A stretch of 19,680 bases of DNA from an uncultured Gammaproteobacteria bacterium. Lineage in GTDB: Bacteria; Pseudomonadota; Gammaproteobacteria; GCA-001735895. Position 1 is the stretch's first letter, and each line of letters opens with the position of its first letter. Position numbers and translations under genes: made by a program. Where the stretch lies: contig CALJQI010000064.1 of the NCBI GenBank assembly GCA_937980285.1, forward strand, positions 1-19,680, read 5' to 3'. This document shows, in pieces, positions 7,578 to 15,193 of this stretch. The notes under the pieces are model-generated. The model had not been told where the DNA came from and ran no database searches. It was given only the letters and a program-made list of their open reading frames with translations.

Positions 7578-7613
7578 TGAACGACAACTCCAGGGGATTG
7601 AAAAAGTACCGCG

Positions 7614-7619
7614 ATTATA
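7614..7619 (-). promoter_or_regulatory. Candidate -10 box for the ChaN-PDZ / M1 pair
   Basis: On the minus strand a consensus TATAAT lies 37-42 bases upstream of the ATG at 7577. This would give a leader of about 30 bases containing the GGAG ribosome binding site. No good -35 hexamer is visible at 16-18 bases spacing, so an activator or chance occurrence is possible. Confidence 0.35.
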
Positions 7620-7663
7620 CGGACATCCGGGATAACGACGCCATTTTTGACATCGACCCCGGG

Positions 7664-8377
7664 TCAGGGTTCAACCAGGGCGATACTGATACGCTTGTTC
7701 TGTTTGCCCTTGTTCTTAAGACCGGTTACCAGCAGCTCGCCGATTTCGGCAGTGTTGGCCACATGGGTGCCGCCGCAGGGCTGGTAGTCGGTATCTTCCA
7801 CGGTAACGGTGCGCACGCTGCCGTGGCCACGGGGCGGCTGCACCGACATGGTACGCACCAGTCCAGGATTCTGATCGAGCTCTTCATCGGTAATGGCGCC
7901 GATGGATACAGGAATGCCTTTTGCCACCAGCGCGTTCAACTCGGCGGTCAGTTTCTCCTTGTCGACGACCTCGCCCTGCAGATCGAAATCGAGCCGGCTT
8001 TCGGTTTCGCCGACCGCGCCGCCGGTGGCCTGGGCGCTGATCAGCGCGCACACCAGGTGCATCGAGGTGTGCATGCGCATCAGCCGATGCCTGCGCTGCC
8101 AGTCGATTTCCATGGCGACCGCATCGCCGGGCCGGATCTCGCTCAAATCATCGCCTTCGAGATAATGCACGATATTGTTGCGGTCCTGGGCATAACGGGT
8201 GTCGACAACGGCATAATCCCGGCCGCTAATCGTCATGCGGCCGGTATCGCCGGGCTGACCGCCGCCGAGCGGGTAAAAAATCGTCGCCGCCAGTATGACA
8301 CCGCCATCGACTACTTCGACCACTTCACTGTCGAGTGTCTTCTGGTAACTGTCTTGGTAAAATACTTTTTGCGTCAT
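7664..8377 (-). CDS. Free-standing alanyl-tRNA editing protein (AlaX family)
   Basis: The protein removes serine or glycine wrongly attached to tRNA-Ala, a cytoplasmic proofreading step. Start at ATG 8377 (MTQKVFYQDSYQKT) gives 237 residues. A longer open frame to 8494 would run into the divergent polymerase gene and adds sequence not typical of the family. FYPLGGGQPGD (34-44) is the usual N-terminal signature. Zinc-site residues are H103-x3-H107 (HTSMH) and C201-x3-H205 (CGGTH), all present. The length suits the AlaX group that has a small N-terminal beta domain plus the editing domain. It lacks the alanyl-tRNA synthetase catalytic core. It is divergent from DNA polymerase IV with a 76-base gap. 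Confidence 0.9.
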   Translation of the reverse strand: MTQKVFYQDSYQKTLDSEVVEVVDGGVILAATIFYPLGGGQPGDTGRMTISGRDYAVVDTRYAQDRNNIVHYLEGDDLSEIRPGDAVAMEIDWQRRHRLMRMHTSMHLVCALISAQATGGAVGETESRLDFDLQGEVVDKEKLTAELNALVAKGIPVSIGAITDEELDQNPGLVRTMSVQPPRGHGSVRTVTVEDTDYQPCGGTHVANTAEIGELLVTGLKNKGKQNKRISIALVEP

Positions 8378-8453
8378 TGTCGGGGCCGCCACTCGGTCTT
8401 TGCTGGTGGCATGATTCTTACCCAGCCGGAAGCTCGAAGCAAGTCGATAAACC

Positions 8454-9530
8454 GTGAATTCAACCACGCCAGCCAGGCGCAAGATTATCCACATCGATGC
8501 CGACTGCTTTTACGCCGCGGTCGAGGTGCGTGACAATCCCGAGCTAAGGGGCAAGCCGATCGCGGTCGGCGGCAGCGCCACCCGCCGCGGCGTCATCGCC
8601 ACCGCCAGTTACGAGGCGCGCAAGTTCGGTGTGCGTTCGGCAATGGCGAGCGCGACCGCGGTCAAGCGCTGCCCGCAGCTCATCCTGATCCCGGGTCGCA
8701 TGTCGGTATACCGCGAAGCCTCGCGCCAGATGCACGAAATCTTTTCCGAGTACACCGAGCTGATCGAGCCGCTGTCGCTGGACGAAGCCTTTCTCGACGT
8801 TTCCGGATGCAGGCGCTGTCGCGGCAGCGCGACCCTGATCGCGCAGGAGATTCGACGGCGCATAAAACAGCGCATCGGCATTACCGTCTCTGCCGGCATC
8901 GCGCCGAACAAGTTTATCGCCAAGGTAGCCAGCGACCTGAACAAGCCCGACGGGCAGTACGTGGTCACGCCCGACCAGGTGGACGACTTTCTCGAGTCTT
9001 TACCGGTCAAGCGCATCTGGGGCGTGGGCAAGGTCACCGCCGAGCGACTCGAACAAAAAGGCATCAGGACCTGCGGCGACGTACGACGATACGATATCTT
9101 TCGCTTCGTTCAGCAGTTCGGCCAGTTCGGCGAGCACATCCACAAGCTCGCCCACGGCATCGACAACCGGCCGGTGGTTTCCCAATGGCGGCGTAAATCG
9201 GTCAGCGTCGAACACACCTATGACGAGGATTTACCCGATCTCGACAGCTGCCGGCAAAAACTGCCGGCGCTGCTCGAATCGCTGCAAAAGAGGCTGGACC
9301 GACTCGACGAGGATTACCGCATCCACAACTGCTTCCTCAAGATGAAGTTCTACGACTTCAACCAGACCACCATCGAGCGCCAGCAAACCGCGCCGAGTCT
9401 TGGCGACTACGCCATGCTGTGCGAGGAAGCCTGGCAACGCGGACAGGTGCCGGTGCGCCTGCTAGGCATCGGCGCGCGCCTGATCGACCTGACCGACAAC
9501 AGCGGGCAGATGGATTTGTTCGACAACTGA
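8454..9530 (+). CDS. dinB: DNA polymerase IV (Y-family translesion polymerase)
   Basis: Error-prone cytoplasmic polymerase that copies past damaged bases. The 358-residue product starts at GTG 8454; no nearer start precedes the conserved KIIHIDADCFYAAVE. Metal-binding acidic residues are D15 in the first motif and D110-E111 in PLSLDEAFLD. The residue aligned with the E. coli sugar-gate F13 is Y20, an aromatic replacement also found in archaeal and eukaryotic relatives. The helix-hairpin-helix segment PVKRIWGVGKVTAERL is near 184-199. The little-finger domain follows from about residue 240. The C-terminus GQMDLFDN ends in QMDLF (352-356), a good sliding-clamp binding motif. In the 76 bases upstream I see no LexA box of CTGT-N8-ACAG form, so SOS control is not evident. 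Confidence 0.95.
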   Translation: MNSTTPARRKIIHIDADCFYAAVEVRDNPELRGKPIAVGGSATRRGVIATASYEARKFGVRSAMASATAVKRCPQLILIPGRMSVYREASRQMHEIFSEYTELIEPLSLDEAFLDVSGCRRCRGSATLIAQEIRRRIKQRIGITVSAGIAPNKFIAKVASDLNKPDGQYVVTPDQVDDFLESLPVKRIWGVGKVTAERLEQKGIRTCGDVRRYDIFRFVQQFGQFGEHIHKLAHGIDNRPVVSQWRRKSVSVEHTYDEDLPDLDSCRQKLPALLESLQKRLDRLDEDYRIHNCFLKMKFYDFNQTTIERQQTAPSLGDYAMLCEEAWQRGQVPVRLLGIGARLIDLTDNSGQMDLFDN

Positions 9531-9583
9531 CCGTTCAGAGGCGAAATGCTACCGCTCATACCGGCAAATAAAATTATTTACTC

Positions 9584-9611
9584 TTGTTTTTATTTATCAG
9601 CAAGTTATGCT
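9584..9611 (+). promoter_or_regulatory. Weak candidate promoter in the AT-rich stretch before the 62-residue gene
   Basis: The stretch 9560-9665 is clearly richer in A+T than its surroundings. TTGTTT (9584-9589) and TATGCT (9606-9611) are 16 bases apart, matching the sigma-70 hexamers at 3 and 4 positions. A start near 9618 would give a leader of about 57 bases. Confidence 0.3.
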
Positions 9612-9674
9612 CAGTTTTGAATGCAGGTTAATAGATAGTTTCGCTAACTTATCTGATTTAGGGCTAGGTATCTC

Positions 9675-9863
9675 ATGAGCAAAAAAGCAAGGGCTCCCAA
9701 GTTTGAATCGCTGATTTCGTCACCATGGGGCATATCACCGGATAACTCCTATTACGGCGACCCCCGCTACGTCGACAAGGAGCAGCACGGACTCGAGCAT
9801 ATCGAACGCGACAAGAGCGACGAGGAAGGCATCGAGCAGGTCGTGATCCTGGGCTACAACTAA
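9675..9863 (+). CDS. Small charged protein, 62 residues, unknown function
   Basis: The frame starts at ATG 9675, with AGG six bases upstream, and encodes 62 residues. I do not recognise it. The first half has KAP-FESLISSPWGISPDNSYYG, rich in aromatic, Pro and Gly residues. The second half is very acidic (ERDKSDEEGIEQ) and ends VVILGYN. There is no signal peptide, membrane helix or cysteine. The second half uses GC-rich third positions like neighbouring real genes. Together with its own AT-rich upstream region and downstream hairpins, this argues for a true gene. It could be transcribed with the TauE-like exporter 116 bases downstream, or alone. Confidence 0.55.
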   Translation: MSKKARAPKFESLISSPWGISPDNSYYGDPRYVDKEQHGLEHIERDKSDEEGIEQVVILGYN

Positions 9864-9883
9864 CGTTTTTCCAGACTGAATCA

Positions 9884-9936
9884 ACAGGGCTTCAATGCCC
9901 TGTCGCGGCTTCGCAGCGAAGCCCCATGTTTTATTC
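9884..9936 (+). terminator. Tandem hairpins after the 62-residue gene; possible terminator or attenuator
   Basis: Hairpin 1: ACAGGGC-TTCAAT-GCCCTGT (9884-9903), perfect 7-bp stem. Hairpin 2: GGCTTC-GCAGC-GAAGCC (9907-9923), perfect 6-bp stem (8-base arms around one centre base). A short T-rich stretch (GTTTTATT, ends 9936) follows after a few bases. Both lie between the small gene and the exporter gene. They could end the first transcript or make a partial stop before the exporter. Confidence 0.45.
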
Positions 9937-9958
9937 TCCCTCGCCCGCAGCATAACGG

Positions 9959-9971
9959 TGAAGCGGCTTCA
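9959..9971. repeat. Third dyad TGAAGC-G-GCTTCA before the exporter start
   Basis: Perfect 6-base arms around one base, ending nine bases before the ATG at 9980, where a ribosome binding site would normally be. Its arms are complementary to the GGCTTC/GAAGCC cores of the two hairpins upstream, so other pairings in one RNA are possible. Confidence 0.35.
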
Positions 9972-9979
9972 TTTAAAAA

Positions 9980-10696
9980 ATGACTAGCGACATCCTGCTT
10001 GTCGCGATAGCGGCCGGCACCTCGACCCTGACCGCGATTACCGGCATCGGCGGCGGTATGATGCTGATCGCAATCATGCCGGGGTTCCTGCCGGCGGCGG
10101 CGATCGTGCCCGTGCACGCGGCGGTGCAGCTGTTCTCCAATTCGAGCCGCGCCTTTTTCGGCTGGCGCTTCATCCGCTGGGAATTCGTGCTCGGCTTCGT
10201 CGGCGGCGCGATTGCGGGCGGCGCGATCGCCGCCGGCATCACCCGCGAAATCGACCTGCAGTACAGCCCGTTGTTTATCGCCGCCTACATTCTCTACAGC
10301 ATCTGGGGACCAGGGCTTAAACTAAACATCCCCAGCGCCGGCGAGTTCGTCGTCATCGGCGCGGCTCAAACCGGCCTCAGCATGATCGTCGGCGCCACCG
10401 GCCCGCTCGGCCAGGCGGCCCTGGTAAGGCGCGGATTGCAGCGCGACGCGCTGGTGGTTAGCGCGGCGCTGATGATGACTTTCACCCACATGATCAAAAT
10501 CGTCCTGTTTGCCCTGCTCGGATTTTCGTTCGCGGCCTACTGGAAACTGATTGCCGGCATGTCGGCGGCGGTGGTAGCCGGCGCCTGGCTGGGCACCCAT
10601 ATCCGTTACAGAATCCCCGAAGTCCTGTTCAAAAAAGCCCTGCGCTGGCTGCTAACCTTGCTGGCGCTGCGCATGATTTACATTACGCTGGCCTGA
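9980..10696 (+). CDS. TauE/SafE-family membrane exporter (sulfite/sulfonate type)
   Basis: A 238-residue inner-membrane protein with about seven to eight hydrophobic helices. Family hallmarks are the first helix ending ITGIGGGMMLIAIMPGFLP and, in the second half, VGATGPLGQAALVRRGL. The two halves form the repeated unit of this family, whose members export sulfite, sulfoacetate or other organic anions. The substrate cannot be read from the sequence, and no sulfur-metabolism gene is next to it. The ATG at 9980 has no clear ribosome binding site; a dyad lies in that place. The gene ends 39 bases from the convergent YheT-like gene. Confidence 0.85.
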   Translation: MTSDILLVAIAAGTSTLTAITGIGGGMMLIAIMPGFLPAAAIVPVHAAVQLFSNSSRAFFGWRFIRWEFVLGFVGGAIAGGAIAAGITREIDLQYSPLFIAAYILYSIWGPGLKLNIPSAGEFVVIGAAQTGLSMIVGATGPLGQAALVRRGLQRDALVVSAALMMTFTHMIKIVLFALLGFSFAAYWKLIAGMSAAVVAGAWLGTHIRYRIPEVLFKKALRWLLTLLALRMIYITLA

Positions 10697-10735
10697 TCCC
10701 CGGCGCGCACCGAATCGAGAACCCCGGGTCCGAGG

Positions 10736-11761
10736 CTAACGCAAACCCTGCTCCAGCAACGCCAGCATGCGGTCTTCGACCCAGCTGCGGGCGGAGAGAT
10801 TTTCGATAAAGCCGCAATGCCCGCCGTAGCGGCTGGTCTCGATGCGCAACGATTCGAGCGGATCGATTCGCGACAAATCGTCTACCGGAATGATCGGGTC
10901 GTCTTCGGCGGCAATGATGGTCGCCGGTACCGCCAGCGAGCCGAGCCGACCGCCGACCAGCGCGTAGGCGGCGAAGTAATCTTCGATTTCGCGGTATATC
11001 GTGTGCTGCGGAATAAACATCCGGTTGAGGTCGTCGAGTGATCTTGCCGCCGCCAATTGCTCGCCGTAGCCGTAGTCGGGAAAGCATTCGAGTTTACGCC
11101 GCAAGGATTGATGCCATTTCCTGAAAAAATAACGTTCGTAGGCGAAGAAGCCGTTATTGAGCGCGTCCATGACCCGCGCCGGATCGGTTGGCGGACAGAT
11201 TGCGACCACCGCGCCGAGCCCGAGATCGGCTCCGCTGTCGGCGGCAATGCGCAGCGCAAAACTGGCGCCCAGCGAATAGCCGCCGAGAAATACATGCTCG
11301 TAGTCACGGCTGTCGACAAATCCCTGCAGGGCACTGGCCACTTCGGGCGAGCGCGTCGAGTTGAACAACTCGCGGTTGAGATGACAGGATCCGCCATGGT
11401 CGCGCAGATTGATGCGCAACACGTCGAAGCCCCGCGCCAGCAAATGCGCGCTCGTGGTAACGATGTAAGAGGAACGGCTAGAACCCTCCCAACCGTGTAA
11501 TAGCGCAACCAGGGCCGAGCGCGGCGACACTGCACGGTCGAGCTCGGCCAGCAGGCGGGTGCCGTCGCTCGCCTGCAGAATCAGTTGCTCGGTGTTCAGT
11601 CGGCGCAGTATCCTGGCGGCGCGAATGCGGCGCGGTCCCTGGCTGTTGAGCACCGTCTGAATGTGAGCGTTGCGCAAATGACGCGGCGGTTTGAATAAAT
11701 CTGAAGCTTCCAAGTTAACTGCTGTCTCCCGGGACGAGGCTGGCGCAAACTTTAGTGTCAC
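10736..11761 (-). CDS. Alpha/beta hydrolase of the YheT family
   Basis: The 341-residue product has the YheT-type N-terminus LFKPPRHLRNAHIQTVL, followed by the alpha/beta hydrolase core. ALLHGWEGSSRSSY (oxyanion region) is near 86-99. The nucleophile is S163 in GGYSLG, D287 or D288 in AAEDDPIIP is the acid, and H315 in YGGHCGF is the base, so the triad is complete. Substrates of the family are poorly known; esterase activity is expected. The start is uncertain. I chose GTG 11761, with GAGG five bases upstream. TTG 11713 gives a start closer to the family's usual length, but its GGGAG is 12 bases away. A still longer frame to 12046 lies inside the divergent ureohydrolase gene and is rejected. 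Confidence 0.88.
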   Translation of the reverse strand: MTLKFAPASSRETAVNLEASDLFKPPRHLRNAHIQTVLNSQGPRRIRAARILRRLNTEQLILQASDGTRLLAELDRAVSPRSALVALLHGWEGSSRSSYIVTTSAHLLARGFDVLRINLRDHGGSCHLNRELFNSTRSPEVASALQGFVDSRDYEHVFLGGYSLGASFALRIAADSGADLGLGAVVAICPPTDPARVMDALNNGFFAYERYFFRKWHQSLRRKLECFPDYGYGEQLAAARSLDDLNRMFIPQHTIYREIEDYFAAYALVGGRLGSLAVPATIIAAEDDPIIPVDDLSRIDPLESLRIETSRYGGHCGFIENLSARSWVEDRMLALLEQGLR

Positions 11762-11815
11762 TACTACCTCGTCGTCAATCCAGGCTGTATAGTAATCTTC
11801 TTTTGGATTGCCGCC

Positions 11816-12790
11816 ATGAGCCCGAAACCCCAGTCCTACAAGCCGATTCCCGGTGACGAGCTGCCGCGCTTCGCCGGTATCGCCACTTTCATGAGGCTGC
11901 CCTACGTGCCGCCCGAAGATGCCGACGAGGTCGATATCGGCCTGATCGGAATTCCATGGGACGGCGGCACCACCAACCGCGCCGGCGCGCGCCACGGCCC
12001 GCGCCAGATTCGCGACCTGTCGACGATGGCGCGCAACGCCCACCACGCCACCGGAATCATGCCGTTCGAGCTGTGCAACTGCGCCGATCTCGGCGACAGC
12101 CCCGTCAACCCGGTCGATATCGAGGATACGCTTGGCCGCGTGACGCGATTCTACAACGACGTCGTCGACCAGGGCATCGTACCGCTAACCGCCGGCGGCG
12201 ATCACCTGGTGACGCTGCCGATCATGCGCGCGCTGGGCCGCGATGCTCCGCTCGGCATGGTTCACTTCGATGCGCATACCGACACCCTCGACCGCTATTT
12301 CGGCGAATCGAAGTTTACCCACGGCACGCCGTTCCGGCGCGCCATCGAGGAAGGTTTGCTGGACCCGAAGCGCACCGTGCAAATCGGCATTCGCGGCGCG
12401 CTTTACAGCGATCGCGACAAGGACTGGGGACTCGAACAGGGTATCCGCGTAATCGAAATCGAGGAATACAACGACCTTGGCGTCGACGCGGTCATCGCCG
12501 AGGCACGGCGCGTGGTCGGCGACGGTAAAACCTATATCAGTTTCGACGTCGACGCGCTCGACCCGGTTTACGCGCCCGGCACCGGCACCCCGGAGATCGG
12601 CGGCATTACTACCTATGACGCGCAAAAGATGATTCGCGGCCTGCGCGGGCTCGATCTTATCGGCGGCGACGTGGTCGAAGTCTCGCCGCCATTCGACATG
12701 TCGGGCAACACCGCGCTGGTGGCGGTAACGATGATGTTCGAGATCCTGTGCCTGCTGGCGGAAACTATCGATCAGCGGCGTGCGTCGTAA
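11816..12790 (+). CDS. Agmatinase-family ureohydrolase (agmatinase or guanidino-acid hydrolase)
   Basis: This family removes urea from agmatine or related guanidino compounds in the cytoplasm, using a two-manganese site. The 324-residue product has all six metal ligands: H130 (TAGGDH), D152, H154 and D156 (HFDAHTD), D244 and D246 (SFDVDALDP). The N-terminal half has GIPWDGGTTNRAGARHGP, as usual. Substrate is not settled. The longer N-terminus and FGESKFTHGTPFRRAIEEGLLD are what I associate with the guanidinobutyrase/guanidinopropionase side of the family as much as with agmatinase. No polyamine gene is adjacent. It is divergent from the YheT-like gene and convergent with a LysE exporter. The leader has only a weak GGA eight bases before the ATG. 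Confidence 0.9.
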   Translation: MSPKPQSYKPIPGDELPRFAGIATFMRLPYVPPEDADEVDIGLIGIPWDGGTTNRAGARHGPRQIRDLSTMARNAHHATGIMPFELCNCADLGDSPVNPVDIEDTLGRVTRFYNDVVDQGIVPLTAGGDHLVTLPIMRALGRDAPLGMVHFDAHTDTLDRYFGESKFTHGTPFRRAIEEGLLDPKRTVQIGIRGALYSDRDKDWGLEQGIRVIEIEEYNDLGVDAVIAEARRVVGDGKTYISFDVDALDPVYAPGTGTPEIGGITTYDAQKMIRGLRGLDLIGGDVVEVSPPFDMSGNTALVAVTMMFEILCLLAETIDQRRAS

Positions 12791-12849
12791 GGCGGCGTAA
12801 TCCGGAGCTCGGCGCCAGGACGACGCCGGCCCGTCGGCAGCCGATACGT

Positions 12850-13440
12850 TTATGCGTTGATCACCGGGTAGAGCGTCGCCAGCAACAGCGCCGCCATCGT
12901 GTAATTGAACAGGCGCAGACGCTCACCGCGCGCGAGGAAGTGCCGTAGCTTGCTGCCCATTACCACCCAGATGAAAATCGACGGCAGGTTGACGATTCCG
13001 AAGATACAGGCAATCAGCACCACCGCGGCAAGACTTCGCGAAGGCGCGTAAACCGTAACCGCGGTCAGCGCCATCGCCCAGGCCTTGGGATTGACCCATT
13101 GAAACAACGCGGCCTGCAACCAGGTCAGGGGTCTCGCATTTGCCGTCGAAGATATCGTAGCGGAAGTCGCTATCCTCCATGCCAGGTAACCGAGATAGGC
13201 GATGCTGAGCCAGCGCAGAATTTCGTAACTGAGCGGGTAAAGCTCAAAAACCTGCACCAGCCCGATACCGACGACAATTACCATCAACACGAAGCCGAAA
13301 CCGATACCGAGGAAATGCGGCATCGTGCGCCAGACGCCGAAGTTGGCGCCGGAAGCCATCAACATCAGGTTATTGGGGCCTGGCGTCACCGACCCGACAA
13401 AGGCGAAGGTCAGCATGGCCGTGACAATTTCGAGTTGCAT
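12850..13440 (-). CDS. LysE-family amino acid exporter
   Basis: A 196-residue inner-membrane protein with about six helices. Family signatures are AFVGSVTPGPNNLMLMASG at about residues 13-31 and LFQWVNPKAWAMAL at about 112-125. These proteins export amino acids such as lysine, arginine, threonine or homoserine lactone when cell levels are high. The start at ATG 13440 is firm: GGGAGG is eight bases upstream. It is divergent from an Lrp/AsnC regulator, which by analogy to known exporter-regulator pairs probably senses the amino acid and switches the exporter on. Confidence 0.92.
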   Translation of the reverse strand: MQLEIVTAMLTFAFVGSVTPGPNNLMLMASGANFGVWRTMPHFLGIGFGFVLMVIVVGIGLVQVFELYPLSYEILRWLSIAYLGYLAWRIATSATISSTANARPLTWLQAALFQWVNPKAWAMALTAVTVYAPSRSLAAVVLIACIFGIVNLPSIFIWVVMGSKLRHFLARGERLRLFNYTMAALLLATLYPVINA

Positions 13441-13581
13441 TGCAGATACCTCCCAAAGTCATTGCTGCGTGAGTTTCGATCCAGGCCCGGCAACAACTCG
13501 ACTGCAAATTCGATATTTTCCGCTGTTGCGACGGTCATAGTCGGTTTATTCATGCGATCAATGATACAGCGGCATAGGCGA

Positions 13582-13623
13582 ATTATTGTTGCAAAAAATG
13601 CTTCATCCGATCATTATTCGCAA
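13582..13623. promoter_or_regulatory. Direct repeat ATTATT-N-GCAA between the LysE and Lrp genes
   Basis: ATTATTGTTGCAA (13582-13594) and ATTATTCGCAA (13613-13623) are similar AT-rich boxes 31 bases apart, about three helical turns. They lie just before the regulator's start at 13627. Lrp-family proteins bind several AT-rich boxes on one face of the DNA, so this is a possible autoregulatory region. The match is short. Confidence 0.25.
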
Positions 13624-13626
13624 TAT

Positions 13627-14079
13627 ATGGTTAATTTAGATCGATTTAACAGCAGTATATTGCAAGAGCTTCAGCGCGATGGCCGCATCAGCAATATCGA
13701 GCTCGCCGAGCGCATCGGCCTGTCGCCATCGGCCTGCCTGCGGCGGGTGCAGGAGCTGGAAAAGTCCGGCGTCATTAGCGGCTACCGCGCGGTTATCAAC
13801 TGCGAGGCGCTGGGCGTGGGCCTGGTCGCCTATATAGCGATCGGGCTTTCAGACCACAGCCTGCCGTCACAGCAGAGCTTCGAAAAAGCGATGCGCGATT
13901 GCCCGGCGGTGCGCGAATGCCACAACGTCACCGGGCTGGTCGAGTACCTACTGCGAGTCGAGGTCGCCGATATCGCCGCCTACAAGTCATTTCACGCCGA
14001 CGTGCTCGGGTCGCTGCCGCAGGTCAACTCGATCACCACTTACATGGTGCTGGATTCACCCAAGAACGAGCGAGGCTGA
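13627..14079 (+). CDS. Lrp/AsnC-family transcriptional regulator
   Basis: The 150-residue product has the typical order. Helix-turn-helix at about 4-50 (LDRFNSSILQELQRDGRISN, LAERIGLSPSACLRRVQEL) is followed by the effector-binding and oligomerising RAM domain (about 65-145). The C-terminal segment ECHNVTGLVEYLLRVEVADI is characteristic. I chose ATG 13627 because the family normally begins directly at the LDxxDxxIL helix; longer in-frame starts (for example ATG 13552) would add an atypical tail. No ribosome binding site is visible before either. The regulator is divergent from the LysE exporter, its likely target. The dehydrogenase gene begins four bases after its stop, so the two are probably co-transcribed. 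Confidence 0.9.
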   Translation: MVNLDRFNSSILQELQRDGRISNIELAERIGLSPSACLRRVQELEKSGVISGYRAVINCEALGVGLVAYIAIGLSDHSLPSQQSFEKAMRDCPAVRECHNVTGLVEYLLRVEVADIAAYKSFHADVLGSLPQVNSITTYMVLDSPKNERG

Positions 14080-14083
14080 CGAT

Positions 14084-15172
14084 ATGCCGAACCTGCCCGA
14101 AACGATGAAAGCCGTGGTGCTCACCGGCCACGGCGGCCTCGACAAGCTGCAGTACCGCGACTGCCCGCTGCCGCTACCTGCCGCCGCCGAAGTACTGATC
14201 GAAGTGCACGCCTGCGGCATGAACAACACCGACGTCTGGGTGCGCCAGGGCGCCTACGGCACCGATGACGATCCGCAGGCAGTCGCCTCCTGGCGGCGCG
14301 GCAAACCGACGCTCGAGTTTCCCAGAATCCAGGGCGCCGACACGGTCGGCAAAATAGTCGCGGTCGGCGGCGATGTCGATAGCGGTCGTATCGGCGAGCG
14401 CGTGATGGTCGATTTCAGTATTTACAACACCGAGGGCGACAGTCTCGCCGATATCGACTACATCGGCCACGGCGCCGATGGCGGTTACGCCGAGTATTGC
14501 AAGGTGCCGGCGGCGAACGCGCACGCGGTCGACAGCGACATGTCCGATGCCGAGCTGGCGACCTTTTGTTGCGCTTATCTCACCGGCGAGCACATGCTCG
14601 ACCGTGCGCGAGTCGGCGCCGGCGAACGGGTTTTAATTTCCGGCGCCGCAGGCGGTGTCGGCGGCGGCCTGATCCAGCTGTGCCGTGCGCGCGGCGCGAT
14701 TCCCTACGCGATCACCAGCAGCGGCAAGGCCGATGCGGTCAAGGCGCTGGGAGCGGAAGGGGTTGCGCTGCGCGACCACGGAGACTGGGTAGATCAGGTC
14801 AGAGCCCAGTTACGCGGGGAGCCGCTCGACGTGGTCGCCGATGTCGTCGCCGGGCCGTTGTTCAAGGACCTGATCAACCTGCTGCGCCCCGAGGGCAGGT
14901 ATACCACCGCCGGCGCCTTTGCCGGGCCACTGGTCGAACTCGACCTGCGCACGCTGTACCTGAAACACCTCGAAATTCACGGTTCTTCGCAGGGCACGCG
15001 CCAGGCCTTCGACCGCCTGCTTCGATATATCGAGGATGGCAAGCTGACGGCAAACCTGTTCGCGACCTACCCGTTAAGCGAGTTTCAGCGCGCGCAAACC
15101 GATTTCATGTCCAAGGGATATGTCGGCAAACTGGTAGTCATGCCGGACCGCTTCTACCAGCCTGTCCGATGA
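14084..15172 (+). CDS. Zinc-independent medium-chain dehydrogenase (quinone oxidoreductase-like)
   Basis: A 362-residue MDR-superfamily oxidoreductase that probably uses NADPH. The GroES-like N-terminal domain has HACGMNNTDVWVRQGAYG at 42-59. The Rossmann domain has ISGAAGGVGGGLIQ at 185-198. A catalytic-zinc ADH would have GHE after the first domain; this protein has IQGADTVG (82-89). The structural four-cysteine lobe is also absent. This places it with quinone oxidoreductases, crotonyl/acryloyl-CoA reductase-like and related enzymes. The exact substrate is unknown. GAGG lies eight bases before the ATG, inside the end of the Lrp gene; the four-base gap implies one transcript. Confidence 0.88.
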   Translation: MPNLPETMKAVVLTGHGGLDKLQYRDCPLPLPAAAEVLIEVHACGMNNTDVWVRQGAYGTDDDPQAVASWRRGKPTLEFPRIQGADTVGKIVAVGGDVDSGRIGERVMVDFSIYNTEGDSLADIDYIGHGADGGYAEYCKVPAANAHAVDSDMSDAELATFCCAYLTGEHMLDRARVGAGERVLISGAAGGVGGGLIQLCRARGAIPYAITSSGKADAVKALGAEGVALRDHGDWVDQVRAQLRGEPLDVVADVVAGPLFKDLINLLRPEGRYTTAGAFAGPLVELDLRTLYLKHLEIHGSSQGTRQAFDRLLRYIEDGKLTANLFATYPLSEFQRAQTDFMSKGYVGKLVVMPDRFYQPVR

Positions 15173-15193
15173 GCCGAGGCCGATAATTCCGGG

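Noticed and set aside
8378..8453. LexA (SOS) operator between AlaX and dinB
   Set aside because: I looked for CTGT-N8-ACAG and found only GCTGG...CCAGC with a 15-base spacer, which is not a LexA site.
7562..8533. Plus-strand open frame of 323 codons across the AlaX gene and into dinB
   Set aside because: It is antisense to a well-supported editing protein and runs out of frame into dinB. The translation has no family features.
11762..12046. In-frame extension of the YheT hydrolase into the ureohydrolase gene
   Set aside because: It is antisense to the conserved N-terminus of the ureohydrolase, and hydrolase similarity starts only near 11713.
12791..12849. Terminator between the convergent ureohydrolase and LysE genes
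   Set aside because: Short GC-rich arms (CGGCG...CGCCG) are present but there is no T-run on either strand, so I cannot support a terminator.
13099..13626. Long in-frame extension upstream of the Lrp regulator
   Set aside because: It lies antisense to the LysE gene. Its product is not Lrp-like until the ATG at 13627, where the family normally begins.
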